DNA of 39,298 nucleotides from JAGLWP01 sp964444095 (GCA_964444095.1 CAYUEW010000002.1:1-39298), one strand, 5' to 3'. Shown: positions 21,910-29,918, counted from the first letter of the stretch. The notes: generated by a model not told the origin, from the letters alone. Made by a program: numbers and translations.

Positions 21910-24732
21910 TTATTTTACTCCTATCCATCCATCTTTATCTTTAATTTTAAAGTCGATTTTGTTTTTAAATCTTTCCTTGCCAGTTGTAACAATTTCTAAT
22001 CTTTTAGAATTTGTTCGCTCTTGAATAAACTTTTTTTGTTTCTCTAAACTTTTTTTAAAATCCTCGTCGACGATAATGCATGTTTCAACTTTATCTGTTT
22101 TTTGCAATCCAAGTTTTTTTCTAAATGCTTGAACTTTTCGAGAAATTTCCCGAGCATAACCTTCTGCTTCAAGTTCCGGAGTTGTTTTAATATCAAATTC
22201 TACTTTCCACTCTTTCTGAGAAGCCTTTTTCCACACGACCTTTTTAACGTTTAATTGGGATTTGGTCAAATCTTCAAAGGACTTATTCAATTTTTTTGGA
22301 AGATAAAGTGTTGCACTTGCTAAAGGCCATTTTAACCCAATTTTAACTTTCTCTCTTTCTGCTAAACCCAGTTCGATAATTTTAGAGAACCCATTCATTT
22401 CTTCTTCTAAGTCTTTGTCAATTCTTTTCTTCTCTACTTTTGGCCAATCGCATAAGTGAACAGATTCTTCTTTCACAATTTTTTTTGCTTTCAAATCTTG
22501 CCACGCTCTTTCTGAGATGAACGGAATGATTGGTGCACATAATTTTAAGAGGGTTGTATAAACTTCTTTTAAAACAAATTTAGCAATCTTATCTTCTTTT
22601 GAAATTCTTTCTCTGACAATTTGAATGTAAGTTCTACTAAAATCATTTAACCAAAAATCTCTTATGGCTCTTGTTGCCAAATGAGGATGCATTTTCTCAA
22701 ATTCTTCTGTAGCTGTTTTTACCAACCCATTAAGCCGACTCAAAATCCATTTATCTTCAATCTTGCTTACTTTTTTTGTTTTTGAATCTTCGATTAATCT
22801 AGAAAGATTATATAAAATATTAATATTATTTTTAGGATCTTTGGCAACATTATATCCAAATTTCAATTCTTGAGAGGGGTCTTGCAAGCAGTAAAGCAAC
22901 CGCATTGTGTCTGCACCTATTTTTTCTGCAGCATCATCAAACCAAATTGCATTACCTTTGCTCTTATGCATTTCATTTCCTTTCTCATCTTTCAGGGTTT
23001 CGTAACCGAATAAAGATTTGAAGGGAGCTTTTCCTGTTATAGCTACACTTGCCCAGTACAATGCATTGAACCAACCTCGTGATTGTCCAGGCATACTCTC
23101 TGAAATAAAATCCGCAGGAAACCATTTATTCCAATGTTTTTTATTGGTCAAATAATTTAATGTAGAGAAAGAAATAATTCCAGCATCTAACCATGCATCT
23201 CCCACATCTTTAACTCTTTCAACTTCTTTTTTACATTTAGGACATTTTATTTTTATTTCATCAATCCAAGGGCGGTGGAGTTCAGGAAGTCTATCAACTT
23301 TCTTTTTGTCGATTGCCTTTTTCCTCAATTCTTTCAAACTACCAAAAACTTCAATATGTCCACAAGAACATTCCCAAATTGGCAAAGGTAATCCCCAATA
23401 CCTCTTCCGAGAAATCAACCAATCTCCCATATTATCAAACCAATCATTTTGTCGAATCTTTCCATATTCAGGAAACCAATTCACTTTATTATTTTCTGAC
23501 TTTAATTTCTTTCTAAATTCTTCTGTACATTTTACATACCACTCATCAACTAGTCTGAAAACTAACTCCTCTCCACATCTCCAACAGTGAGGATATCTAT
23601 GTTTGTAAGGTTCTATTTTGTAGGCAAATCCTCTAGATTCTAAATCTTCCAAAACCATTTCATTTACTTCAGAATATTTTTTACCACTAAATTCTCCAAA
23701 TTCTTTTGAATAAATTCCTGCTTCATCAAGCGGAGAAATTGAAGGCACCTTCAAAGTCTTTCCTAATTCATAATCTTCTGCTCCACAACCGGGTGCAATA
23801 TGAACAATACCTGTTCCTTCTTCTTCTGAAGCCAAATCCCAGAGAACAACTTTGTGAGGAGAATTTTTCTGCACAGAAAAATCTTTGTAAGGCATTTCAT
23901 ATTCAATTCCTTCAAGGGCCGCGCCTTTTTTCTTTTCAAGAATCTTATACTCTCCTTTTAATTCTTGTAATCTTTCTTTTGCTAACCAATATTTCTTTCC
24001 ATCATTTTTCACTTTAACATAATCTAACTTTTTATTTACGGCAATCAAAACATTTGCAGGAACTGTCCAAGGGGTGGTAGTAAAAATCAAAAAATATTCA
24101 TCTTTTTTATTCTTTAAGGGAAATTGCATAAACAATGCTTTATGTACAACTTCTTGATAACCTTCTGTAACAATATCATGTTTAGAAGAAGCAGTTCCGC
24201 ATCTGCAACACCAAGGCACGACATCGTTTCCTTTGTATAACCAACCCTTGTCAAAATATTTTTTCAACAAAAACCAATTATGGAGATTATTGTTGTCAGT
24301 CATTGTGTAATAAGAATTATCCCAGTCCATCCACATTCCAAGTCGAATTGATTGTTCTGTTTGAATTTTTGAATATTTTTCGACCCTTTTTTTACATGAA
24401 TTAACAAAATTAAGAATCCCGAATTTTTCTATATCTTTCTTATTTTTTAACCCTAATGCTTTTTCCTCTTCCCTTTCAACCCAAAGTCCTTGTGAATCAA
24501 ATCCGTTTTGATATCTTAACTCGTGTCCTTGCATAGCTTTGAATCGCTGGAATAAATCTTTGTAAGTCCTTCCCCAAGCATGGTGCACTCCCATCGGATT
24601 ATTTGCAGTAATTGGCCCATCAAAAAAACTCCACTTTTTCTTTCCCTTATTCTTCTTTACAAGTTTATCAAATACTTTTTTCTCTTTCCAAAATTTTAAT
24701 ACGCTCTCTTCGATTTCTTTGAAGTCATACAT
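21910..24732 (-). CDS. ileS: Isoleucine--tRNA ligase (IleRS) with variant KMSKS motif
   Basis: Class I synthetase, 940 aa. HIGH motif PMGVHHAWGR (about 46-55), Zn-site PWCCRCGTASSKH (about 174), CP1 editing domain starting FTTTPWTVPANVLIAV (about 219) with DEAGIYSKEFGEF, HCWRCGEELVFR and CPKCKKEVE Zn clusters, WLDAGIISFST, and a KMSKS equivalent EMHKSKGNAIWFDDAAEKIG (about 590). The anticodon-binding domain follows (IEDKWILSRLNGLV). Trp/Met context and GHAW-type HIGH fit IleRS rather than Val or Leu. A shorter-than-usual C-terminus (family often 1000+ aa) lacks the extra Zn domain. TATA-like TTTAAAAAT lies about 30 nt upstream. Confidence 0.93.
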   Translation of the reverse strand: MYDFKEIEESVLKFWKEKKVFDKLVKKNKGKKKWSFFDGPITANNPMGVHHAWGRTYKDLFQRFKAMQGHELRYQNGFDSQGLWVEREEEKALGLKNKKDIEKFGILNFVNSCKKRVEKYSKIQTEQSIRLGMWMDWDNSYYTMTDNNNLHNWFLLKKYFDKGWLYKGNDVVPWCCRCGTASSKHDIVTEGYQEVVHKALFMQFPLKNKKDEYFLIFTTTPWTVPANVLIAVNKKLDYVKVKNDGKKYWLAKERLQELKGEYKILEKKKGAALEGIEYEMPYKDFSVQKNSPHKVVLWDLASEEEGTGIVHIAPGCGAEDYELGKTLKVPSISPLDEAGIYSKEFGEFSGKKYSEVNEMVLEDLESRGFAYKIEPYKHRYPHCWRCGEELVFRLVDEWYVKCTEEFRKKLKSENNKVNWFPEYGKIRQNDWFDNMGDWLISRKRYWGLPLPIWECSCGHIEVFGSLKELRKKAIDKKKVDRLPELHRPWIDEIKIKCPKCKKEVERVKDVGDAWLDAGIISFSTLNYLTNKKHWNKWFPADFISESMPGQSRGWFNALYWASVAITGKAPFKSLFGYETLKDEKGNEMHKSKGNAIWFDDAAEKIGADTMRLLYCLQDPSQELKFGYNVAKDPKNNINILYNLSRLIEDSKTKKVSKIEDKWILSRLNGLVKTATEEFEKMHPHLATRAIRDFWLNDFSRTYIQIVRERISKEDKIAKFVLKEVYTTLLKLCAPIIPFISERAWQDLKAKKIVKEESVHLCDWPKVEKKRIDKDLEEEMNGFSKIIELGLAEREKVKIGLKWPLASATLYLPKKLNKSFEDLTKSQLNVKKVVWKKASQKEWKVEFDIKTTPELEAEGYAREISRKVQAFRKKLGLQKTDKVETCIIVDEDFKKSLEKQKKFIQERTNSKRLEIVTTGKERFKNKIDFKIKDKDGWIGVK

Positions 24733-24772
24733 TTTTTTATATGGTGTTTAAGATTTTTAAAATGATTGATGC

Positions 24773-24789
24773 GCAAGTTGAAAACTTGC
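24773..24789. other. Perfect short hairpin in the ileS upstream region
   Basis: GCAAGTT-GAA-AACTTGC is a 7-bp stem with a 3-nt loop, 41 bp upstream of the ileS start on the minus strand. It lies upstream of the TATA-like TTTAAAAAT, so it may be an operator-like palindrome rather than an RNA structure. Apart from it and the small-gene promoter near 24900 (CTTTAAATAAAG), the 198-bp gap 24733-24930 shows nothing I can name. Confidence 0.35.
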
Positions 24790-24930
24790 AATTTAGATAA
24801 TAATAGCTATAATAGAAATAATTCCCTTCTGAATTTTGTGCATAGCCATAACTTAACTAAATAAAATGTATTTTTAAATATTGTCTTCTACTTTCTAAAT
24901 CTTTAAATAAAGAAAATTTCTGAGAGAGTA

Positions 24931-25119
24931 ATGCACATAAATGAAAAGATACAACAACTCTCTTTTGGGAAGCGATTGGAATTAGGAGTGAGGGTTGCAA
25001 ACGTTTTAACATATCCAGAAAATTATTCTAAACTTTGTGCACCATATTCTAATGGAGAAAATGGTCAAGATGGATTAGAAGTTGAAAGAAAAGTTTATAC
25101 TGAGATGTTTGAAAAATAA
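24931..25119 (+). CDS. Small hypothetical protein
   Basis: The 62-aa frame starts MHINEKIQQLSFGKRLELG and ends EVERKVYTEMFEK. It is soluble with a helical N-terminal third, no signal, and one Cys. A TATA-like CTTTAAATAAA lies about 27 nt upstream of the ATG, consistent with a leaderless gene. It converges with the diphthine synthase gene, stops being 1 nt apart. No family recognised, but coding-like composition and tight packing support it. Confidence 0.55.
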   Translation: MHINEKIQQLSFGKRLELGVRVANVLTYPENYSKLCAPYSNGENGQDGLEVERKVYTEMFEK

Positions 25120-25120
25120 T

Positions 25121-25840
25121 TTAAAGATTTTCTAAAACTTCTTTTTCTAAAAAATGCAATTTGCTTGGAAGGATTATACAATATGGTTTTCTGACATGTT
25201 CATATTCTTTTAATTCTTCAGGATATTTGTAAATTATTTTTCGTGTTTTCGTTCCCATCTGTGAACAGATAAGAAGTTTCTTCAATTTAATATCATATTT
25301 TTTAGCAGCAGTTTCAAGTTGAGTTAATGCATCTTGGAATTCCAAATCCATATCAATTAAAATTAAACTATGTGCTTTGATAGAAATATTTTCCTGTACA
25401 ATTTCCATAAAACTATCTGGTGTGAATTTCTTTTCCACATCCCATTTTGGCATGCTTGCTATCTTTCCAAATTTATAAGTTTGCAATCCTGTTTCAGCAA
25501 CAGCGTCTAAAATAGAAGCATTGTAAATGATTTTGTGTCGGATTCCATAATTCTTTGCTTCTTGTATTAAAGCAATATGTGTTGTAGCGGTGAGTGGACT
25601 TCCATAAACAAGAAGGGCAACATCCATTTTTTTAGCTTCATCTACAATTCCCAAACCCTCGACGAGTTCTCTATTCGCAGGGAAACTTTTCTTGCCAATT
25701 GTATGGTCTAATTCTTCTTTGCTGTAAGGAAAATCTACAGTATAATTTTCAAAATAAATCTTTTTGCACTTTTTAACAACTTCTAGTCCGTACTTTGAAA
25801 TTCCGTCAACATTCAGTCCAAGTCCGATTAAGTATAACAT
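25121..25840 (-). CDS. dphB: Diphthine synthase
   Basis: This SAM-dependent methyltransferase (Dph5 family) methylates the modified histidine of EF-2 on the way to diphthamide. The start at 25840 gives MLYLIGLGLNVDGISKYGLE, the conserved family N-terminus; an upstream ATG at 25879 would add 13 unrelated residues and overlap the upstream gene. Further motifs: VYGSPLTATTHIAL (SAM-binding), YNASILDAVAETGLQTYKFG and SMPKW, and LLICSQMGTKTRKI near the C-terminus. Length 239 aa, usual for archaea (about 250-265). Located between a small plus-strand gene and the HD-like gene, probably cotranscribed with the latter. Confidence 0.95.
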   Translation of the reverse strand: MLYLIGLGLNVDGISKYGLEVVKKCKKIYFENYTVDFPYSKEELDHTIGKKSFPANRELVEGLGIVDEAKKMDVALLVYGSPLTATTHIALIQEAKNYGIRHKIIYNASILDAVAETGLQTYKFGKIASMPKWDVEKKFTPDSFMEIVQENISIKAHSLILIDMDLEFQDALTQLETAAKKYDIKLKKLLICSQMGTKTRKIIYKYPEELKEYEHVRKPYCIILPSKLHFLEKEVLENL

Positions 25841-25862
25841 TTTAATAAGAAAAATTTTTAGT

Positions 25863-26501
25863 TTATAAACCCTCATCAAATCCCATAAATTTTTTCATCT
25901 CAGCGATGTTTTCTTCTTTTTTCTTTTGCCACAATTTTTTCGCGGATTTAGTGAAATATTTATGATTTTCTAAAGATTTAAGATATCCTTCGTACCATTT
26001 TGCTGAAGAAATTTTATTCCCTTCCCTCCTTCCTTCTAATTTTAATTGCTCTCGTTGTGTAAAAAAATCTCCACCCCCCAAATAACTTGAGTCTGCATCA
26101 CAAAGTATTTTTTGTAATTTTGTTTTTGGGTTAAATTTTTCAATAGATAAGAGAATGCCTTGGAGAGTTTTAATTTCGTTTGAGTTATATCCGAAGTTAG
26201 GCAATATATTTCCGACTAATTTCGCTCCTGCTTTTTCGTGATTTTTATTTCTGTACATATATCCTATATGAAGATATGCTGCTGCAGTTTTAGCAAGCGT
26301 AGTATCGTGAGGGTTCAATTTTTCTAATTTTGTTAAGGTTTCGGTGGCCTTTAATAATTCTTTCGTGTAATCAGCATTATGAAAACAGAGTGAATGGGGA
26401 AACAAGTTTATTTCTAAAAATGCATGTCTCTCTGCTTTAGAATAATCCAGGTTCATTGTTTTATTGAACAAGTTTTTCCCCCTATAAGTTTTTTCTTTCA
26501 T
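25863..26501 (-). CDS. HD-domain-like protein with degenerate metal motif
   Basis: The 212-aa product matches the layout of small HD-domain phosphohydrolases: FHNADYTKELLKATETL (about 40-56, in place of YHNxxHTxxV), AAYLHIGYMYRNKNHEKAGAKL (about 74-95, in place of FHDIG...HEEAGA) and ILCDADSSYLGGGDF (about 132-146). The His of the first motif is Tyr45 and the HD doublet is His78-Ile79, so two of the usual metal ligands are missing while the fold signatures and D135/D137 remain. Catalysis may be lost or altered. A non-catalytic regulator is possible. It lies 22 bp upstream of the diphthine synthase gene. Confidence 0.65.
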   Translation of the reverse strand: MKEKTYRGKNLFNKTMNLDYSKAERHAFLEINLFPHSLCFHNADYTKELLKATETLTKLEKLNPHDTTLAKTAAAYLHIGYMYRNKNHEKAGAKLVGNILPNFGYNSNEIKTLQGILLSIEKFNPKTKLQKILCDADSSYLGGGDFFTQREQLKLEGRREGNKISSAKWYEGYLKSLENHKYFTKSAKKLWQKKKEENIAEMKKFMGFDEGL

Positions 26502-26553
26502 TTTGTTACTATTCTCGCGGAGTATATAAGTCTTTCTTTTTTTTTTCGTAAAA

Positions 26554-26793
26554 TTATCTCTTTTTCAAACTTTTACTTGTGACAATTGCCATAAAAAGAA
26601 AACTAAAAAATAAAATGTCGTTTTGGATAACCAATCCTAAAAATCCCCCGCATAAACTAACGAGTATAATTGTCTTAAACCACTTTTGTCCTATTTTTGA
26701 TTCGTCATTTGTTTTTTTAGCTAAAAGGATTCCTACCGGAATGCCTACCAATAAAAACAATGTGCCAATAAGTAATCTCCCCATCTCTTGCAT
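26554..26793 (-). CDS. Small membrane protein
   Basis: The 79-aa product has three hydrophobic segments (about 6-25, 41-58, 60-72) separated by a charged loop (KKTNDESKIGQKW) and a basic C-terminus (SKSLKKR). It is divergent from dtdA with only 36 bp between the starts; TATA-like sequences for each direction (TTTAATAA for plus, TTAAATATAAA for minus) lie interleaved in that gap. An antisense frame of similar length exists but has a poor composition. Function unknown. Confidence 0.6.
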   Translation of the reverse strand: MQEMGRLLIGTLFLLVGIPVGILLAKKTNDESKIGQKWFKTIILVSLCGGFLGLVIQNDILFFSFLFMAIVTSKSLKKR

Positions 26794-26829
26794 GATAATA
26801 TTTAATAAACCTGGTTTTTATATTTAAGT

Positions 26830-27657
26830 ATGTATCAAAAATATCTTATAGTTGCAAGCAAGAAAGACAAGGCAGGGATAAACATCACGACTCAACTTTC
26901 ACAATTTCGAGAGAATCCAGTGATAAGCTCAATGAAATCTGCGCCAAGTTTTGATTTTTATTTGTGTGAAGAAGAAATAATTTATACAGAGAATTTAGAT
27001 TTAGAAAAAATAAATCAATATGACTTTGTTATTTTTGCATCAAAGCATCAATCAGTGAAAAAAGAGAAAACTCTTTCTGTGCACGCACCAGGGAATTTTA
27101 GGACTGCTGATTTGGGTGGAGAAAAAGGAAAAGTTTGTAAGAGTTCTGCGTTATTTCAAAAACAAATGTTTGAAAAATTGAATGAGAATGTTAAAAAATA
27201 TGAATTAGATAAATATCAAGTTACACTTGAGTGCACTCACCACGGACCTTTAATTCAAAAGCCGTGCGTTTTTATTGAGATTGGTTCAACTGAAACAGAA
27301 TGGGAAGATAGGCGAGCAGCATTTGTCATAGCAAAAACTATCTCAGAAATAATTCAAGAATTCAAAGAAAACCCATATAATGAAGTTGCGGTCGGAATCG
27401 GAGGACCCCATTACTGTCCAAGTTTCAATAAAATTCAATTAAATTCAAATGTTGCTATTTCTCATGTCATTCCAAAATATGTTTTCCCCATAGGAGAAGA
27501 AGAGATTAAAGAAGTAATAGAAAAGACAGATGAGGAAGTTGATTTTGTTGTTTTAGATTGGAAAGGATTGGGCAAGGCAGAAGAACGACGGAGATTAATA
27601 AACATTCTTGAAAAAAATTATATCTCTTATAAGAAAACAAGTGAGATAGAAAAATAA
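26830..27657 (+). CDS. dtdA: D-aminoacyl-tRNA deacylase, archaeal/plant DtdA (DTD2) type
   Basis: It removes D-amino acids from mischarged tRNAs; metal dependent, cytosolic. The 275-aa length fits. Signatures: MYQKYLIVASKKDKAGINI at the N-terminus, LECTHHGPLIQKPCVFIEIG (about 137-156, with the conserved His pair), GSTETEWED, AVGIGGPHYCPSF (about 194-206) and ISHVIPKY (about 217-224). A TATA box (ATATTTAATAAAC) centred 27 nt upstream indicates a leaderless transcript. Convergent with the membrane gene at 27658, whose stop begins on the next base. Confidence 0.95.
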   Translation: MYQKYLIVASKKDKAGINITTQLSQFRENPVISSMKSAPSFDFYLCEEEIIYTENLDLEKINQYDFVIFASKHQSVKKEKTLSVHAPGNFRTADLGGEKGKVCKSSALFQKQMFEKLNENVKKYELDKYQVTLECTHHGPLIQKPCVFIEIGSTETEWEDRRAAFVIAKTISEIIQEFKENPYNEVAVGIGGPHYCPSFNKIQLNSNVAISHVIPKYVFPIGEEEIKEVIEKTDEEVDFVVLDWKGLGKAEERRRLINILEKNYISYKKTSEIEK

Positions 27658-28098
27658 TTACTTTCTTCCCTTATTCTTCCAAGCTACAAAACCAAGTGCG
27701 ATAAGGTAAAGTATTCCTCCTAATTTTGGAACGAGAACAGATAGGCTTAACCATCCAGGATATTTTCTTTTTTCAAAAATTTTCCAAGTCCAAAGTATAA
27801 AGAAAACTGCATTTGCGACTGGAACTAAAATCATAAATCCCCAAGTCCACTTTTTCTTAAGTATCAAAGGGAGTAAAAAGAAATTTGCTATAGGAATCCA
27901 CGCCAACCAATATTTTTTGCATTTCAACTTTTTAGCAATTGTTGACCATGTAAGTGCAATATAAACATAAAGTGCAATTGAAGAAAGGACAGTAAATAAA
28001 ACACCTATTGCGATTATTGCTCCAGCGATTCCTCCAGAAAATGCACCAATTAGCATTTCTTCGTTTATCCCATTAATTAACATATCTTCAGTTATCAT
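27658..28098 (-). CDS. Multi-pass membrane protein of unknown function
   Basis: The 146-aa product has four hydrophobic segments (about 18-48, 62-78, 81-104, 113-139). The middle region KLKCKKYWLAWIPIANFFLLPLILKKKWTWGF is Trp/Lys rich and resembles the small DUF5684-type archaeal/bacterial membrane proteins by eye; that name is tentative. Between Gly-rich helix 1 and the Lys-Trp loop there is no enzyme motif. Downstream on the minus strand there is nothing before dtdA converges. Confidence 0.6.
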   Translation of the reverse strand: MITEDMLINGINEEMLIGAFSGGIAGAIIAIGVLFTVLSSIALYVYIALTWSTIAKKLKCKKYWLAWIPIANFFLLPLILKKKWTWGFMILVPVANAVFFILWTWKIFEKRKYPGWLSLSVLVPKLGGILYLIALGFVAWKNKGRK

Positions 28099-28201
28099 TC
28101 TCTTTTACAATTACAAAAAGAAAAAAGCATTTATATACTTTTTGAAAAAATTTATCAAGCCAAAGAAGGCGGACGAGATAAATTTGTTAGTATTTAATAA
28201 T

Positions 28202-29044
28202 TCAATCCCCGAACTTCCGAGTGATAAAATCCATAACTGGTTGAGATTTGAAAAGATTAGCAATCTCTCCTTTTTTCTTTCTTGCTTCAAATTCTCCTGC
28301 CCGAATTATTTCCTTGGTTTTTTTGAAATCTAAGAGATGATATCCTTTTAAGTTTGGTACAATAAAAATGTCAGAGTTTCGTTTAGAAAAATTTAACATA
28401 TGTTCATTGGACAACATAATTAAGAAAGATTTTAAGATAACTTTTGCAGTTGAAGGGAATTTTACATTATCTTTTTCATTAGAAATTTTTTCTAAGATAC
28501 TACCCGAAGTTTTGTCAGGGCCTGTACTAATAGAAATAATTTTATCTAATTTTTGTTCAAGTAGAATCTTAATAGGGATATTATTTTTAACTCCTCCATC
28601 CACTAAGATTCGTCCGTTTATTTTTGCAGGTTTAAGAATTCCTGGAATGGCCATACTCGCACTAATGGCTTTCGCTAAATTTCCTTTATTAAAAATCACT
28701 TCTTCTCCAGTCGTTACATCCACGCAATTAACATAAAGGGGAATCTTTAAGTCTTCAAAATTTTTATTTTTAAATAAAATGTTAAAATAATTTTCAAATT
28801 TATTTCCTTTTAATTTTCTGTTAAGAGAAACTTTTACTATCTCCTTTAAATTAAGTTTCTCGCTTATCTTTTCCATCTCTTTTCCAGAATAACCCAAGCA
28901 ATAGAAGGCTCCAATAATTGCTCCCATGCTACATCCAGAAACACAAGCGGGTTTTAGTTTTAATTTATCTAAAACTTTTATTACTCCGACATGTGCAAAT
29001 CCTCTGACTCCTCCGCCACTTAAAGCAAGACCAATTTTGTTCAT
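28202..29044 (-). CDS. Patatin-like phospholipase
   Basis: The 280-aa product is a patatin/RssA-type lipid acyl hydrolase. SGGGVRGFAHVGVIKVL (about 9-25) is the oxyanion loop, GCSMGAIIG (about 37-45) holds the nucleophile Ser39 in GxSxG, and VDGGVKNNIP (about 148-157) supplies the catalytic Asp149. These form the Ser-Asp dyad. A soluble protein, it could act on membrane lipid or fatty-acyl substrates; archaeal lipids are ether-linked, so the natural substrate is unclear and may come from scavenged or host lipids. It lies alone, downstream of a decayed exonuclease. Confidence 0.9.
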   Translation of the reverse strand: MNKIGLALSGGGVRGFAHVGVIKVLDKLKLKPACVSGCSMGAIIGAFYCLGYSGKEMEKISEKLNLKEIVKVSLNRKLKGNKFENYFNILFKNKNFEDLKIPLYVNCVDVTTGEEVIFNKGNLAKAISASMAIPGILKPAKINGRILVDGGVKNNIPIKILLEQKLDKIISISTGPDKTSGSILEKISNEKDNVKFPSTAKVILKSFLIMLSNEHMLNFSKRNSDIFIVPNLKGYHLLDFKKTKEIIRAGEFEARKKKGEIANLFKSQPVMDFITRKFGD

Positions 29045-29074
29045 GAGAGTAGAATGGAGAACTAGTATAAAAAA

Positions 29075-29320
29075 TTATTGACTTTTTGTTAATAATTTTA
29101 ATCCTTCTAAAATAGATTTGGCATCTGAAAGTGCATTGTGGGCTTTCTTTTTGTTTTTTACTCCAAATCCCCCTATTATCGTTCCACTACTGAATTTGTT
29201 AACATCGATCCCCTTATTTTTGAAAATTTTTCTGACATCATAAAACTTTTTTATTGGTTTTGATTTTAATTTATCTAAAATTTTTATTTCTCCAGATTTC
29301 TTTTCTTCTCTTCTTTTTGT
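29075..29320 (-). pseudogene. Remnant of a DEDDh 3'-5' exonuclease
   Basis: An 81-codon open stretch has no ATG in frame and is closed upstream by TAG at 29321-29323. Its C-terminal half reads GGFGVKNKKKAHNALSDAKS then ILEGLKLL, which is the third exonuclease motif (HxAxxDA) of DnaQ-like DEDDh nucleases; the DxE and second Asp motifs are absent. The 5' part overlaps the 3' end of the unrelated gene at 29284-29574 in another frame. It is best read as the truncated end of a lost exonuclease gene, unless a programmed or sequencing frameshift joins it to something upstream. Confidence 0.6.
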
Positions 29321-29574
29321 CTAATCTCTTTTGCTACCTTTAATAATAACTCGTCTAAATTTTTCCTCAATCTTCCTGTTTCTATTAATTTGCACTTTTC
29401 GCTTGGAGGTCCAGATAAAGACGGAATTTGCACGCAATATATAATAGAATATTCTTTTTCATTTTTAAGATAATATATTTCCCCAAGATATTTTGAATAT
29501 TTTTCAGTGGTCTCTAAATGGTAAGTCTTTTCATCCCATTTTTTTAGTTTCACTTTGATTTTTTTTTGTTTCAT
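29284..29574 (-). CDS. Hypothetical protein, 96 aa
   Basis: A soluble, strongly charged protein: basic start MKQKKIKVKLKKWDEKTYH, a beta-rich middle (YLGEIYYLKNEKEYSIIYCVQ) and a long Lys/Glu helix at the end (KEIRQKEEKKRNLEK). Its 3' end overlaps the exonuclease remnant in another frame. No family recognised. It may be the domain that replaced the N-terminus of the lost exonuclease, or an unrelated gene. Confidence 0.5.
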   Translation of the reverse strand: MKQKKIKVKLKKWDEKTYHLETTEKYSKYLGEIYYLKNEKEYSIIYCVQIPSLSGPPSEKCKLIETGRLRKNLDELLLKVAKEIRQKEEKKRNLEK

Positions 29575-29644
29575 AAAAAAGTAACTAAAAAATACTTTTT
29601 AACCGTTTATGTTTTTAAACATATATTTTTAAGATTATGGTTTT

Positions 29645-29739
29645 AAACGCTCAGAGCAGGAACCTGTGAAACAGGTCCTTGTGCCCTCCTTGGGGTATCG
29701 AACAATAATGGGTTCGATTAAAAACGCCCAGAGCAGGAA
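29645..29739 (-). repeat. 18-bp repeat of the tRNA-Ser 3' end with a 59-nt insert
   Basis: AAACGCTCAGAGCAGGAA (29645-29662) matches AAACGCCCAGAGCAGGAA (29722-29739) at 17 of 18 bases; the latter is the 3' end of tRNA-Ser and four bases beyond. The 59-nt insert (29663-29721) carries the hairpin CCTGT-GAA-ACAGG and a GGGTTCGATT T-arm-like piece. Together with the 5'-side copy this means tRNA-Ser is bracketed on both sides by partial copies of itself. Confidence 0.75.
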
Positions 29740-29805
29740 TCGAACCTGCGTACCCCGAAGGGTCCGGCTTAGCAAGCCGGTGCAATACCATTATGCGATC
29801 TGGGC
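29725..29805 (-). tRNA. tRNA-Ser (GCT)
   Basis: An 81-nt gene: acceptor GCCCAGA/TCTGGGC, short D-arm, anticodon stem CCGGC/GCCGG with loop TTGCTAA (anticodon GCT, reads AGC/AGU), class II variable arm ACCCTTCGGGGTAC, T-arm GCAGG-TTCGATT-CCTGC and discriminator G73, the serine identity base. No encoded CCA, no intron. Slightly shorter than typical tRNA-Ser. Confidence 0.96.
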
Positions 29806-29872
29806 ATATGTTCCAATCGCATTCGTTTATTGAACGAGAGGGATTTATCCCGACTATGCGATCTGGGCATAT
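29792..29872 (-). repeat. 18-bp direct repeat of the tRNA-Ser 5' end with a 45-nt insert
   Basis: TATGCGATCTGGGCATAT occurs at 29792-29809 (tRNA-Ser 5' end plus four upstream bases) and exactly again at 29855-29872, a 63-nt period. The 45-nt insert (29810-29854) holds two hairpins, TCGTT-TATTG-AACGA and GGGA-TTTA-TCCC. The outer copy ends inside the D-arm, so it is not a functional tRNA. Confidence 0.8.
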
Positions 29873-29918
29873 TCTTATAGAAATAAAATCCTTTTAAATA
29901 TTACTCTAAAACAAAAAA

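Noticed and set aside
26579..26827. 82-aa plus-strand frame overlapping the small membrane gene
   Set aside because: The minus-strand frame has a clear three-helix membrane pattern and better start context; the plus frame has neither.
28142..28333. 63-aa plus-strand frame
   Set aside because: Mostly antisense to the patatin gene with no promoter-like sequence at a fitting distance.
29645..29872. Tyrosine-integrase att sites bounding an integrated element at tRNA-Ser
   Set aside because: There is no integrase gene in the window, the copies are only 63-77 nt apart, and one copy is of the tRNA 5' end, which such integrases rarely duplicate.
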